Shown one piece after another: positions 27,383 through 36,492 of a stretch of 64,000 bases of DNA. Within the stretch, counting starts at the first letter, position 1. Every line of letters begins with the position of its first letter. The position numbers and the translations under genes were made by a program. The notes under the pieces are model-generated. The model was not told where the DNA came from, made no database searches, and saw nothing but the letters and a program-made list of their open reading frames with translations. Location: assembly GCA_964526785.1 (NCBI GenBank), contig CAZGMJ010000017.1, forward strand, positions 17,612 through 81,611, written 5' to 3'. The DNA comes from CAZGMJ01 sp964526785 (GTDB taxonomy: Bacteria > Planctomycetota > Phycisphaerae > Sedimentisphaerales > Anaerobacaceae).

Positions 27383-28245
27383 TTCTTCTTTCCGCCCTGA
27401 AATTTGTAGGTGAGTGCTTTGTAGAGTAGTTTGGCCGCCAGGAAATCCGGGGCCTTGTTCACGTCATCGGGACATAGTTCGGTGATATCGAAGCCGACAA
27501 CATTCTTCTTTTCGAAAACCGCTCGCAGGGCAGCGAGAACGTCATACCAGAGCAGTCCACCCGGCTCCGGCGTGCCGGTGGCGGGCATAATTGACGGATC
27601 AAGCACGTCAAGATCGAACGTTACGTACACGTCATCGGAGCACAATGATACTACCTTGTCGATCCAGTCCCGATTGTCCTGAATGGCCGGAGCAAGAAAG
27701 ATACGATCACTTTCGAGGACCGCTTTTTCGGTGACATCCATACTCCGAACGCCTACCTGTACAATCGGACAGAGTTCTCTGGCCCGTGCCATGACGCACG
27801 CATGATTGTACTGCGATCCGTTATACTCTTCACGAAGATCACTATGCGCGTCAAATTGCAGAATCGTAAGATCGGGGTATTTCTTGGCCATCACCTGCAT
27901 CGCCCCGATGCTCACAGAATGCTCTCCACCGACAACAACAGGAAAGCGGCCTTCCTCGACGTGGAAGTGCACCAGGCCATCAACCGCGGAGATCATCTCG
28001 CGCGTGGTTATCTCGCCTTCAATGGGATCTTCAGTAAAGATGCCTAATTTGTAGACTTCCGAGTCGGTCTCTATATCGTAGAGTTCCATATTGGCCGATG
28101 CTTCGATAACGGCCTGCGGCCCCTTATCCGCCCCCTTCATCCACGTACTGGTACCATCGTATGCTACAGGTATGATAGCTATCGCAGCGTTTTCCAGAAC
28201 AGCGTATTCCGCAGGCAGATAGCCAAAACCCAGTTCCGGTTCCAT
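27379..28245 (-). CDS. speB: Agmatinase SpeB
   Basis: The 288-residue ureohydrolase hydrolyses agmatine to putrescine and urea with two manganese ions. The metal ligands are all visible: His109 in GGEHSVSIG, Asp132, His134 and Asp136 in DAHSDLREEYNG, and Asp211 and Asp213 in TFDLDVLDPS. The N-terminal GTSTWMKGADKGPQAVIEAS is typical of agmatinases. It sits between the arginine decarboxylase that makes its substrate and the polyamine synthase that likely uses its product, with a 20-base gap upstream and a 4-base overlap downstream. Length is normal. Confidence 0.94.
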   Translation of the reverse strand: MEPELGFGYLPAEYAVLENAAIAIIPVAYDGTSTWMKGADKGPQAVIEASANMELYDIETDSEVYKLGIFTEDPIEGEITTREMISAVDGLVHFHVEEGRFPVVVGGEHSVSIGAMQVMAKKYPDLTILQFDAHSDLREEYNGSQYNHACVMARARELCPIVQVGVRSMDVTEKAVLESDRIFLAPAIQDNRDWIDKVVSLCSDDVYVTFDLDVLDPSIMPATGTPEPGGLLWYDVLAALRAVFEKKNVVGFDITELCPDDVNKAPDFLAAKLLYKALTYKFQGGKKK

Positions 28246-28265
28246 CGTTCATCCGTCTCCAACAA

Positions 28266-28820
28266 TTAGTCGTCAAAAAGAAACATCGCTATCGCTACGG
28301 TCGTTGTCCACAGTCCTTCCCGGCCTCGCGCAGCCTGCGTGATGCTGGATGTCCTGATAAAGAGCCCGCTGGCTTTGTAGGCCTGCTCTTTCTCCGACCA
28401 GGCCTTGTCCGGGTCGACATCCATGCCAAGGGTCGTACCGAGCATGCCTGCAGCGAGATCCTCCGCCATATCGCCGGCCTGTCGCGTGTTCATGCCGTGG
28501 CCATGCACTTCGCTAAGATAGCCCCACTTACTCTTCTCCCGGGGCACGGCCACACCTATGGACGAAGCCACCAGACGACCGTGCTCGTTTGTATCGGAGC
28601 GAGCCAGAACGCAGTATGATATCTGGCCGGGCTTGAGATACTTGAGACCTTCCCTGCGGCTGACGATTTTGCAGTACGGCGGCAGGATGGATGAGACCTG
28701 AACCAGATTCTGCTGGGCAACGCCAGCCTTTCGCAAGGCCTCTTCGAAGGACTTGAGCTGGTACTTGTGCTGTCCAACACCTTTGGTTAGAAATGCTTTG
28801 GTCGGAACAAGGCTGTTCAT
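28266..28820 (-). CDS. pdaD: Pyruvoyl-dependent arginine decarboxylase PdaD
   Basis: The 184-residue proenzyme cleaves itself to make a pyruvoyl group and then decarboxylates arginine to agmatine. The self-cleavage site is Ser43-Ser44 in QVSSILPPYCK, so Ser44 becomes the pyruvoyl. YCVLARSDTNE and ASSIGVAVP are further family blocks, and GHGMNTRQAGDMAE lies in the C-terminal half. The start follows GGGGAG. It is the first enzyme gene of the operon and lies 16 bases after a 29-codon leader ORF. This enzyme type is common in archaea and found in scattered bacteria including planctomycetes. Confidence 0.93.
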   Translation of the reverse strand: MNSLVPTKAFLTKGVGQHKYQLKSFEEALRKAGVAQQNLVQVSSILPPYCKIVSRREGLKYLKPGQISYCVLARSDTNEHGRLVASSIGVAVPREKSKWGYLSEVHGHGMNTRQAGDMAEDLAAGMLGTTLGMDVDPDKAWSEKEQAYKASGLFIRTSSITQAARGREGLWTTTVAIAMFLFDD

Positions 28821-28836
28821 GTAGTACTCCCCTACT

Positions 28837-28926
28837 TCAATCGAACTCCATTCGAACGTATTCGTGTTGCCCTTCTGCGTTCATAATGCGAACGGCATCG
28901 AAAGCAACATTTCTTACTGTCGCCAT
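28837..28926 (-). CDS. Putative 29-residue leader peptide upstream of pdaD
   Basis: An ATG at 28926 opens a 29-codon frame that reads MATVRNVAFDAVRIMNA and ends at TGA 16 bases before the pdaD start. It has four Arg and six acidic residues. A weak ribosome site, GAGAAAG, lies seven bases upstream. Its position inside the long leader and next to the pdaD ribosome site would let its translation influence pdaD, as SpeFL does for speF in enterobacteria; that parallel is an inference. It may also be a chance frame: short ORFs of this size are common. Confidence 0.4.
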   Translation of the reverse strand: MATVRNVAFDAVRIMNAEGQHEYVRMEFD

Positions 28927-29038
28927 ACAATCACTTTCTCAAATACATCTCTTTGGCGAACGTGTCCGGAAGCGCCTTTGCAGGCCGTCCGGTGCGGCCC
29001 GTGCAACGGAAATCCTTCGAAAGTCAAACACGGCGCGC

Positions 29039-29066
29039 ATTATAGTGAAAGAGCACGGGTTTTCAA
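29039..29066 (-). promoter_or_regulatory. Sigma70-like promoter of the polyamine operon
   Basis: On the minus strand: TTGAAA, a 16-bp spacer, then a perfect TATAAT. Predicted start near 29032, about 210 nt before pdaD. Confidence 0.68.
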
Positions 29067-29309
29067 TACGGACCAACACATTTTTTGCAGAATGCGGTGC
29101 AGCATTTTTCGCCAAGCCACGAATCCTGGCGCATATTCGCATCAGTCTCATGAAGGACGCAGAGGGTTCGGCATCCCGTGCAGCGGTCGTCGTAATCGGA
29201 CAAGACGAATCGCTTGCTATACGCACCCGCAACACGGCCCGGATAAGCTCCAAACACACAATAGTGCACCACTCGAGGAGCGACTGGATACGATGCGGCC
29301 GGCCGTTCG

Positions 29310-31844
29310 TCATTCATAGACGAGCTGCACGGTTGCTTTGGTGTCCCGCGAGCAGACAGCCCGGAGCCAGTATGCACCGAACGCTTCATCGAAGCGGTGT
29401 TCTATCCTTTGCCCCGACGGCACTTCGAAACTTCTGTATGTCTTCCACGTCCCATTCCCATCGACATCCACTTCGATACGCATAATTGTTTTCTCGTCGT
29501 GCCCGTGTGAAATCGTCATCGTCTTGCGGTCGTAACCTGTCATGAGATAGGGATCGGACGGGCGATCCGCCTTTACCGGCGTGCCATTCCAGGGACCGCC
29601 GCGACCGCACGGCTTGCCAAGATCCCATAAGTCATCGACCGCCCCCACCCAAATCGCACACGAGCCATCCTCTGAACGGATGATGTGTCGATTGGCACTT
29701 GGAGCATCGTCGCTAATACCCGTCATAACGAGCAACCCTCGCCATGAGCAGTAGTCGTTGATACGCCGATTGTGTGTGCTGATCGGTCGGATCTTGGAAA
29801 AGCCGCCGGCATTCCTGGCGGGTAGTTCGTAAAAAGTGCCATGGCAATTGAAAAGGTCCCGCTCGGTGCACACCTCACGGTCTATACGCTCGATACCCAG
29901 AGGCCCCCGCTGATCGAAAGCGGGATCGCCCTTAGGCAGGCGGTAGCGATTGCCCGCATCATCCACATACAGCACCGAGGCGGCATCGACCGTAATGACA
30001 TCTTCAGGAACAGCTACGTCTTCCTTGAGCCATTTATGGGCCGCCGGGTCGTCCACACGTTGGAGTGTCATCTCTGCGCCGATTTCATAGTAACCTGTGT
30101 CTTCGACGGCACCGTTGGCGGTCCGCATTGCGGCGAAATGCAGAGTTTTCAAATTCGCACCCCGGGCGCGTATCAGCCCTCCGGAGACATTCTCATCACC
30201 CGGCGCAGCGAGTCCGTCAAAAATGGCGCTGCCGGCGGTACTGCGTCGCGGTGCATCTGAATACTCAAAATACGCCGTGGCACTCTCGCAATCCCGATCG
30301 ATTTGGATGCGGATCCACCGCCCTTCTTCCGATGCTTTGAAGCTTTGCCACGCATAGCGGCCCTGTTCGACGACCGTTTCACGAAGCGTCCTCCAGCGGC
30401 CATTCCCCTCAACATCCACTTCAAACGTGAAACGGACAGGCTGATCGCTATCGTGTGTAAGATGTACTCCACGGCGTTCGAAACCCGAAAACAGAAACGG
30501 ATCGGAGGCTTTACCGGCCCGGACTTTCTCCTCCAGCCACACAGCCCCCCTGCCGAGCGGTGTGCCAAAACCATTCAGCCTATCCGGCTCAACAAAGCGC
30601 AAATTGGACTGAGACTGGCCCGGACCGGCAATATTGCCTTTGGCTTTGCGTTTATTGAGGAACTCGCTTTTGGCCGTCACGTCGCAGCCGAAGACGATGC
30701 GATCCTTCCACCGACAGAAGTCCCCAACGACCATCAGATACGTCGAACGCGGCGCGATTCCTGCGCTGTTCGTGCTGGAGAACTTCCTGGGGAACCGCCA
30801 GAGCATGCCATGCATGGTCATCAACAGATCGTCCTGGCCTATATCCCTGATTCGCGGCCACTCGGTGTTCCACCCATGTGCGCCGTCGTATGTGTGACTG
30901 GCCTTTGGCAATCGGTAATGGGACCAGGCACCTCGATCCAGCACCATGAGAATCAGCGAACGATGATCCCATCCGATGCTCCAAATGGGGTCAGTCTTCG
31001 GATTTGCATTGCCGTATATGCCGCCCGGCCCCGAAACCTCCGTGAACTGATTGCGACGAACGACCTGCCAGCTCTTGCCATCCCATTCGGCCAGACATCC
31101 TGAGAGAATATCAGGCCTGGTCCTCGCCAGCGAAGAACGTTCGCCATTGTTGGCATAGACCAGGCGATCCTGCCCGGAGTACAACCCTTTGCCGTGATAA
31201 CCAGGCAACAGATCGCCCGCAACGTTGTTGACGCGATTGCCGTCGGGGTGGATTTCCTTGACGGCGAGCGTGTGGACATTGACTTCGTAGAAACCTTCTT
31301 CCATCGTGGCGTAGTAGATCCAGTCGGCCGGGTGCGTCAGATGTCTAGCGTTGCCTGTCAACCGGCCGGACATCTTTTTCGGCGGAATGACGCGAACCTT
31401 GCGATCTTTGTCTATTACATACGGCCCGATGAAAAGCTGCTGCGACTCCCGATGAATCATTCGATTGGCAGGCGTGCCTCCTACGCTCTCCGGCCGAGCC
31501 GCAATATTCAATTCGGCATCGACTTCGTACAACTTGTCGTTCGAGCCGGTCGGCTTGTGCGGCGAATACGTGATTACCCACAGTCTGTCCGCCCACGGCA
31601 CTACGGCTCCGGTGCCGCATTCGCCCTGATCGTTGAAGTACGCCAGATGTGGATAGATGCCCGACCATTGTCGGCGCGATTCGTCCGCCTCTGCCAGACT
31701 CGCAGCCGTGAGCACCAATATGCCGATAAGAACAAACACGGCGGCTATTGCACAACGGTATCGGGCATGTCTTAAACACAAATCTGATCCCCATGCACGG
31801 GTGCGTTCAGGTTGATAGAACTTATCGTCAAGCAACGATTTCAT
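29310..31844 (-). CDS. Large secreted protein of unknown function with internal duplication
   Basis: The 844-residue protein has a long basic N-terminus and then a hydrophobic signal or anchor (residues about 33-50). Its first half contains strand-rich, Trp-containing blades such as VVPWADRLWVITYS and HLTHPADWIYYATMEEG, suggesting a beta-propeller. Two related segments occur: near residues 443-525 (FEVDVEGNGRWRTLRE) and 760-844 (IEVDVDGNGTWKTYRS), each with a preceding FLFSGFER or YLMTGYDR turn. This indicates a duplicated beta-sandwich. No catalytic motif or named family is recognised. A GGCCAA/TTGGCC palindrome lies about 50 bases upstream. Function not assigned. Confidence 0.7.
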   Translation of the reverse strand: MKSLLDDKFYQPERTRAWGSDLCLRHARYRCAIAAVFVLIGILVLTAASLAEADESRRQWSGIYPHLAYFNDQGECGTGAVVPWADRLWVITYSPHKPTGSNDKLYEVDAELNIAARPESVGGTPANRMIHRESQQLFIGPYVIDKDRKVRVIPPKKMSGRLTGNARHLTHPADWIYYATMEEGFYEVNVHTLAVKEIHPDGNRVNNVAGDLLPGYHGKGLYSGQDRLVYANNGERSSLARTRPDILSGCLAEWDGKSWQVVRRNQFTEVSGPGGIYGNANPKTDPIWSIGWDHRSLILMVLDRGAWSHYRLPKASHTYDGAHGWNTEWPRIRDIGQDDLLMTMHGMLWRFPRKFSSTNSAGIAPRSTYLMVVGDFCRWKDRIVFGCDVTAKSEFLNKRKAKGNIAGPGQSQSNLRFVEPDRLNGFGTPLGRGAVWLEEKVRAGKASDPFLFSGFERRGVHLTHDSDQPVRFTFEVDVEGNGRWRTLRETVVEQGRYAWQSFKASEEGRWIRIQIDRDCESATAYFEYSDAPRRSTAGSAIFDGLAAPGDENVSGGLIRARGANLKTLHFAAMRTANGAVEDTGYYEIGAEMTLQRVDDPAAHKWLKEDVAVPEDVITVDAASVLYVDDAGNRYRLPKGDPAFDQRGPLGIERIDREVCTERDLFNCHGTFYELPARNAGGFSKIRPISTHNRRINDYCSWRGLLVMTGISDDAPSANRHIIRSEDGSCAIWVGAVDDLWDLGKPCGRGGPWNGTPVKADRPSDPYLMTGYDRKTMTISHGHDEKTIMRIEVDVDGNGTWKTYRSFEVPSGQRIEHRFDEAFGAYWLRAVCSRDTKATVQLVYE

Positions 31845-31894
31845 ACCACAGGTCCTTTCCCGACCGGAGTGTCAACTTCTTGCAAGTACCACGG

Positions 31895-31909
31895 GGCCAA
31901 TCTTTGGCC
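31895..31909. repeat. Palindrome upstream of the 844-residue secreted protein gene
   Basis: Perfect inverted repeat GGCCAA-TCT-TTGGCC, between a possible weak promoter (TTGTGG, 17 bp, TAATAT on the minus strand) and the start codon at 31844. It is operator-like by position only. Confidence 0.3.
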
Positions 31910-32026
31910 AACCGCCGCGTCTTTCACATGCACATATTACGTTCATATGGGTACCACCACAAGCCTCAGAGCCGCACCACCATGTAATGAGAACGCCGAA
32001 TGACGCACAACAGAGTAGACGATTTC

Positions 32027-32641
32027 TTACAACCTGCGCGCAAGCGATTGGAGTTTCCGTCTAATCTTCGTCCCATACTGAGGATCGGTGGCCCACTTTC
32101 CGGTCAAATCCGCAACGTTCGGAGCGATGCCCCGACGGACCCGGCCAAATCGGGGATCCACCAGCGGATGTCGCAGAGGCTGCGCGCTTGCGTATGCCTT
32201 GAGATGCTGGATATGTGCCCGGACACCCATTTCGACAGTCGTGAATGACGCTCCTGGCACACCGCCGCCGGTCGCCCCGAGTCCACAGAAGTTGTTCTGC
32301 CACCGCTGAACGTCGCCCCCGAATCGCAGGTAATTGGTCTCGATACACATCTGGCAAAAAGCCACGTCATGATTGACGCCCTCGGCGCCCGCCTCCCTGA
32401 TATATGCCTGGGCAATCCTGGAAACCTCGTTTGCGTTCGCGTTGGGATGGGTCTGCAGGAGGAATCTCACCAAGTGTGACTCGTCTGCCCTGCCGCAACT
32501 CATGATGGGTATCGGCCGTGCTGCACCATAGGACACTCGGGGACCATCGCATCGGGGGCCATGGCAGGAAGCGAGAAGAACTATCATGCAGTTCCAAAGA
32601 AGGAGGTTAACGGATAGCTGGGCTATGCGCATTCGATTCAT
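32027..32641 (-). CDS. Glucosaminidase-domain lipoprotein
   Basis: The 204-residue protein carries a lipoprotein signal ending LLASC near residue 26. It then has a domain of the mannosyl-glycoprotein endo-beta-N-acetylglucosaminidase / FlgJ type: FCQMCIETNYLRFGG holds the probable catalytic Glu (in IETNYLRF), followed by NNFCGLGATGGG and a GVRAHIQHLKAYAS helix. Such enzymes cut N-acetylglucosaminyl bonds in peptidoglycan or N-glycans. GGAG precedes the ATG by seven bases. Lipid anchoring suggests a wall-remodelling role in the periplasm. No operon partner. Confidence 0.85.
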   Translation of the reverse strand: MNRMRIAQLSVNLLLWNCMIVLLASCHGPRCDGPRVSYGAARPIPIMSCGRADESHLVRFLLQTHPNANANEVSRIAQAYIREAGAEGVNHDVAFCQMCIETNYLRFGGDVQRWQNNFCGLGATGGGVPGASFTTVEMGVRAHIQHLKAYASAQPLRHPLVDPRFGRVRRGIAPNVADLTGKWATDPQYGTKIRRKLQSLARRL

Positions 32642-32723
32642 ACGAGACTCCAGGAAGTATTAACAATCGACCCAATAGAAGGCCGCCCAACCAGGCATTC
32701 GACCATCTCACAGGATCATTTCT

Positions 32724-35477
32724 TCACCGTTCATTTTCCTTCTCTGATCGAGCATCGCCCGGACACCGGATGAGACGAAAACCGAGGTGTTCATGCCGGA
32801 AATCAGGCCGGTAGTTTGTCGTTAAGGGACCGGACGCAGCCGCATTGTCGCGCCAACTCAGACCAAAACATATCCTGGGATTGTCGTCAAAGTCCGCAGC
32901 AGGCGATTCTTTGTGTATGGGCGTGGAGGTCCACTCCCATACGTTACCAAGTACATCGTATATCCCGCCCGCAACGGGCGCGAGAGATGCCACTGAATGG
33001 GTTCGGCCGGCCGCGTTTTCATATAGCCATGCATACTCTTCAAGGTTACTGTACATGTCATGGTATTCGATTGACGCTGGTCTCAGCAAGGATACATACT
33101 CGGCCTCCGTTGGCAATCGATAGTAAAAACCGGTCTGGGCCGCGTTTAGCTTCCCAATGAAGCGCTCAACCATATGGTACGATACGTTGTGCACCGGATG
33201 GTTGTCATTCTGAAACTTGCTCGGATTGAATCCCATAGCGTTTTCCCATTGAGCCTGCGTAACTTCCGTGGCTCCAATCCAAATATCCTCCTTGCCTTTC
33301 GGAAGACGCTGAAACGGCATGCCCAGAGCGTTCACATAGTCAATATTGTCCGGCGGCCCAGAAGCACTCGCATGAACAGCAACAGGCTCAACATCATACG
33401 GGAAATAGATGAGCTCCTCGGCTTCGTAGTCGTATTCAAGCACGTATTTGGGATTTTCGGCGCTGAGATACCTGTTGAATAGTCCGTCAATGCACGTTTG
33501 ACTGTACCAGTGAAAAACCTCTATGCGCGGCGGTCGATCTATCACCTTGAAACTAAAATCGGTTTCCTTTTCATGCGCATCGACGAATGATCTCACGGCA
33601 TTAAAGTAGGTCTTGAGGACGCTTGTCTGATCCTCCACCTTCTCAATGACTACGCGTGTCTTGAGACAATGTAATCCCGTTAACAGAAGCGCGCTGAAGA
33701 TGAGCAAAGCCGTAAGCTGCCGTGAAGCCCTGATACGTTCGAAATCCAACAGGAGATATACAAAGGCGATCGTCAGCGCAGTCAGCGGATAACTGTAATG
33801 ACATACGATATTGTAGGAATCAAGCATGGACTGTATGTATCCCGCCCGACCGAAGGAGAGTATGAATACGATGGATACGAAAAGGGAGACAATCAGCATC
33901 CCCTCCCACAACACACCTCGAAGAAACCGTCTGCGGTGCACAAAGGATATGATGAGAACCGCACCAGCCAAAAGAAAGGACATGAGCGTCACGCCGATGT
34001 AGATCTTATCTCGAAAGCCTCCCTCCACCAGCGGCACAAGCATCGCTGAAAACATCGTCACAGGGAGGCGCACCATGTTCAAGAACGACCACACCAAGCC
34101 TGCGGATTCCGATTGTACACCAATTCGGAAGTCCGGGTATGCTCGCCAAATATGTATGGCGAACAGAACCGCCCACAGACCATAGGGAACGATCAGCAGC
34201 AGCCAGCTTGCCTTGTTGCATGACCGATGTGTCTGGCCGCTTTTGGCGGAACAGCAGCGATAGCAAATAAAAAAGATCATCGGCATGAGAAATGTGATCT
34301 CCGCCGTGAGCAGGTTCAATAGCAGCAGTGCAGCGGTCAGCAGCAATCCTTTTCCCGTGGGGATTCGTCCGATGACAGTCTTACGGAAGATCAGGATTGC
34401 GAGGATCATGAAGATGGTTGCTACAATATAGGCATCAACGTGCGGCCAGATTACCGGATCGACATTCACGACCAGAACAGAGAACAACAGTGCAAAGAAC
34501 ACGGAGATTGCCTTTGGCCGCAACTCGATAAGCAGCCACCACAGGCAGGCCACCGCCGTCAGGTGTTTTGTGAATGTCAATACGTGCGGGCCGACATAAT
34601 CAGCGTTGAATAGAACGCGATTGAAGGCGAGCATGGCGTGTTGGATCGGTCGAAACATGAGCCGGTCGTAAGGGAGATATAACTGCCAGTCGATGTGTTT
34701 CAGGAAGAAGCCGAAATCGGCTGGATCATTCCGCGAGGCGAAGAACAGAAACCACTCATCATGGCGAAACAGGTGGAAGAAAGCGGGCCAGAAAACAATC
34801 ACATTGATGAGGATCACCGCCAGGAACAACAGCGGTCGCAGTCCGTAAAAAGACTGCTTGAGTATCCTCGCGCACAACTCGAAGAGACGATCTGAGATGA
34901 GGCACAGACCGAACACCGACGCGAAACAGAATACCGCAGCCAGGGCAATAAACTCCTGTGTAACCGCCAGGCTGTACCACCCATGCGGCGAGAAAACCAC
35001 GTATAAGCCTGCGTCCAACTCCTTGCGATAGTTGGAGAACCCCATCGACACTTCCTGTGGGGAATACTGAGAGAAGACAATACGTACTTCCACGTCATCG
35101 ACTTGAGCCAACTGCTCTTGCGCAATTCGTATGTAAACGAGCGTATCTTCATCGCGTTTAACAACACCCGGCCAGGTATTCGGAGCTACAGCCACACCAT
35201 TGAGATAGAAGGCGACGTCTTGCACGCCGCGGGCTTCGTATCTCGTCTTGAGCAGGTAATCGCCCGATCCAGCAACCTTGAAAGATGTCAGAATCTCTTT
35301 CGAATCCGGAGTAAGGCGCACTTTTACCCGGTGCAATTCACCTTCGGGGCAATACAGAAGAACATCCGCGAGGATCAACACGAGAAATACAATGCCGACC
35401 GCCGTCAGCGCGGCGACTCGGCATCTTGTGACTCTCACTCTCTTGCGACCCTCGGCACTCATTCTGCGTCGCAGCAT
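32724..35477 (-). CDS. Multi-TM GT-C-like protein fused to a SUMF1/FGE-like domain
   Basis: This is a 917-residue membrane protein. One membrane helix lies near residues 22-42, then an extracytoplasmic beta domain to about 160. About ten more hydrophobic segments follow to about residue 610. Within these, LFRHDEWFLFFASRN and LMFRPIQHAMLAFNRVLF resemble lipid-dependent GT-C glycosyltransferases of the TMTC/PMT type. Residues about 700-910 are a SUMF1/formylglycine-generating-enzyme fold: IWIGATEVTQAQWENAMG, NVSYHMVERFIGKLN, YRLPTEAEYVSL, GNVWEWTSTPIH and HLGFRLIRC. The active-site cysteines of true FGE are absent (the usual Cys region reads FGLSWRDNAAASGPLTTN), so catalysis of formylglycine formation is unlikely. 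The start directly follows the GT2 stop. Confidence 0.72.
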   Translation of the reverse strand: MLRRRMSAEGRKRVRVTRCRVAALTAVGIVFLVLILADVLLYCPEGELHRVKVRLTPDSKEILTSFKVAGSGDYLLKTRYEARGVQDVAFYLNGVAVAPNTWPGVVKRDEDTLVYIRIAQEQLAQVDDVEVRIVFSQYSPQEVSMGFSNYRKELDAGLYVVFSPHGWYSLAVTQEFIALAAVFCFASVFGLCLISDRLFELCARILKQSFYGLRPLLFLAVILINVIVFWPAFFHLFRHDEWFLFFASRNDPADFGFFLKHIDWQLYLPYDRLMFRPIQHAMLAFNRVLFNADYVGPHVLTFTKHLTAVACLWWLLIELRPKAISVFFALLFSVLVVNVDPVIWPHVDAYIVATIFMILAILIFRKTVIGRIPTGKGLLLTAALLLLNLLTAEITFLMPMIFFICYRCCSAKSGQTHRSCNKASWLLLIVPYGLWAVLFAIHIWRAYPDFRIGVQSESAGLVWSFLNMVRLPVTMFSAMLVPLVEGGFRDKIYIGVTLMSFLLAGAVLIISFVHRRRFLRGVLWEGMLIVSLFVSIVFILSFGRAGYIQSMLDSYNIVCHYSYPLTALTIAFVYLLLDFERIRASRQLTALLIFSALLLTGLHCLKTRVVIEKVEDQTSVLKTYFNAVRSFVDAHEKETDFSFKVIDRPPRIEVFHWYSQTCIDGLFNRYLSAENPKYVLEYDYEAEELIYFPYDVEPVAVHASASGPPDNIDYVNALGMPFQRLPKGKEDIWIGATEVTQAQWENAMGFNPSKFQNDNHPVHNVSYHMVERFIGKLNAAQTGFYYRLPTEAEYVSLLRPASIEYHDMYSNLEEYAWLYENAAGRTHSVASLAPVAGGIYDVLGNVWEWTSTPIHKESPAADFDDNPRICFGLSWRDNAAASGPLTTNYRPDFRHEHLGFRLIRCPGDARSEKENER

Positions 35478-36182
35478 CTACGGCCAGAACACCTTTTCTC
35501 TAAGGAATTGAAAGTAATAGGCTCCCCCCCAACGAAGGACTTGGAGCTTTCTTTCTCCGCCCAAACGGGCCGGTTCATCACCGGGTATCTCTGCGATCCT
35601 GAGGTTCTTCTTTGCCGCTCGAACGGACAGGAGCGGCTCCCAGCTTATCTTCGTGCGAAACAGCCGCTCCGCCATCGTATAGGGACGGTCGCTGTGCAAT
35701 TCCAAATCGTAAATCAGGCGCGTCCGGTATGCGCGAAAAATGACCATGACGTCGGTATAATTGCCCCCGTGCAGAAGATTGACCGTTTTGGTAAACAACC
35801 AGTTGCCGAAAGCGGTTATACGATCATCGTCTTCGCTTCGCGCGTCGCCGAGATACCGTGAGGCTATTACCATATCGTAACCCTCTGCGATTTTCTCCAG
35901 CAAGGCGGGGATGAGTTCGGGCACACTGTTTCCGTCCGGACTGAATGTAATGACGGTGTCGCCTTCTATATAGGGAAGCACCTCGGTATAGGCATGGCGG
36001 AATCCTGCTTGCTTTTGAATGTAGACGAAATAGCCCTGCTCTCGTGCATATTCGACCGTACCGTCGGTCGAACCACCATCGAGGATGATCAACTGGTCAT
36101 ACCAGGCGCGGTCAACCCGTGGCATAATCGCCTTCATACCGTCAATTTCGTTAAGTGTAGGAACAATAAGGGTAACTGTCAT
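35478..36182 (-). CDS. GT2 family glycosyltransferase, DPM1-like
   Basis: A 234-residue single GT-A domain with TLIVPTLNEIDGMKAIMPRV at the N-terminus, the nucleotide-binding IILDGGSTDGT, and a second acidic block TFSPDGNSVPEL. MVIASRYLGDARSEDD follows, as in dolichyl/polyprenyl-phosphate sugar synthases. It probably loads a sugar onto a polyprenyl phosphate carrier. That would supply the donor for the GT-C-like membrane protein whose start abuts its stop codon; the pairing is an inference from genomic context. There are no TM helices. Confidence 0.85.
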   Translation of the reverse strand: MTVTLIVPTLNEIDGMKAIMPRVDRAWYDQLIILDGGSTDGTVEYAREQGYFVYIQKQAGFRHAYTEVLPYIEGDTVITFSPDGNSVPELIPALLEKIAEGYDMVIASRYLGDARSEDDDRITAFGNWLFTKTVNLLHGGNYTDVMVIFRAYRTRLIYDLELHSDRPYTMAERLFRTKISWEPLLSVRAAKKNLRIAEIPGDEPARLGGERKLQVLRWGGAYYFQFLREKVFWP

Positions 36183-36215
36183 CTGTATTACATCCTCGTC
36201 ATTGCTATTTTGAAG

Positions 36216-36244
36216 ACAATAGGATTAGCAGGCGGGATAGTCAA
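36216..36244 (-). promoter_or_regulatory. Promoter of the GT2 / GT-C-like operon
   Basis: On the minus strand: TTGACT, a 17-bp spacer, then TATTGT, leaving a short leader of about 27 nt. Confidence 0.5.
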
Positions 36245-36492
36245 CTGAAAAGCTCAGGGAGTCTGTTCGAGTTGCCAATAGTAAGAAAGCGGCAGGGAAT
36301 TGCATGTCCGATGCGGCCGGGCCCAGGCTGGAGATTCTCGATATAGCGATATCCCCGCCAGATAGACGAACTGGCGGAGAAGGTCCAGCAGAACTACAGA
36401 GAGCCCGGCTATCTGCCCGGGCTTTGCTCTTTCGATAGATGGTCTGCAGCGTTAAAATAGGTAGATCAAGGACCGAAAAGGGAGTTAGAATT

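Larger units (their letters stand above)
28821..29309 (-). other. Leader and promoter region of the polyamine operon
   Basis: This 489-base region has no long gene. The promoter at 29039-29066 predicts a leader of about 210 nt before pdaD. The leader contains a 29-codon ORF at 28837-28926. Bases 29067-29309 up to the next gene's stop show nothing recognisable. Confidence 0.5.

Noticed and set aside
32724..33400. Formylglycine-generating (sulfatase-activating) activity for the SUMF1-like domain
   Set aside because: The conserved active-site cysteines are missing in the aligned C-terminal block, and no sulfatase gene is in the window.
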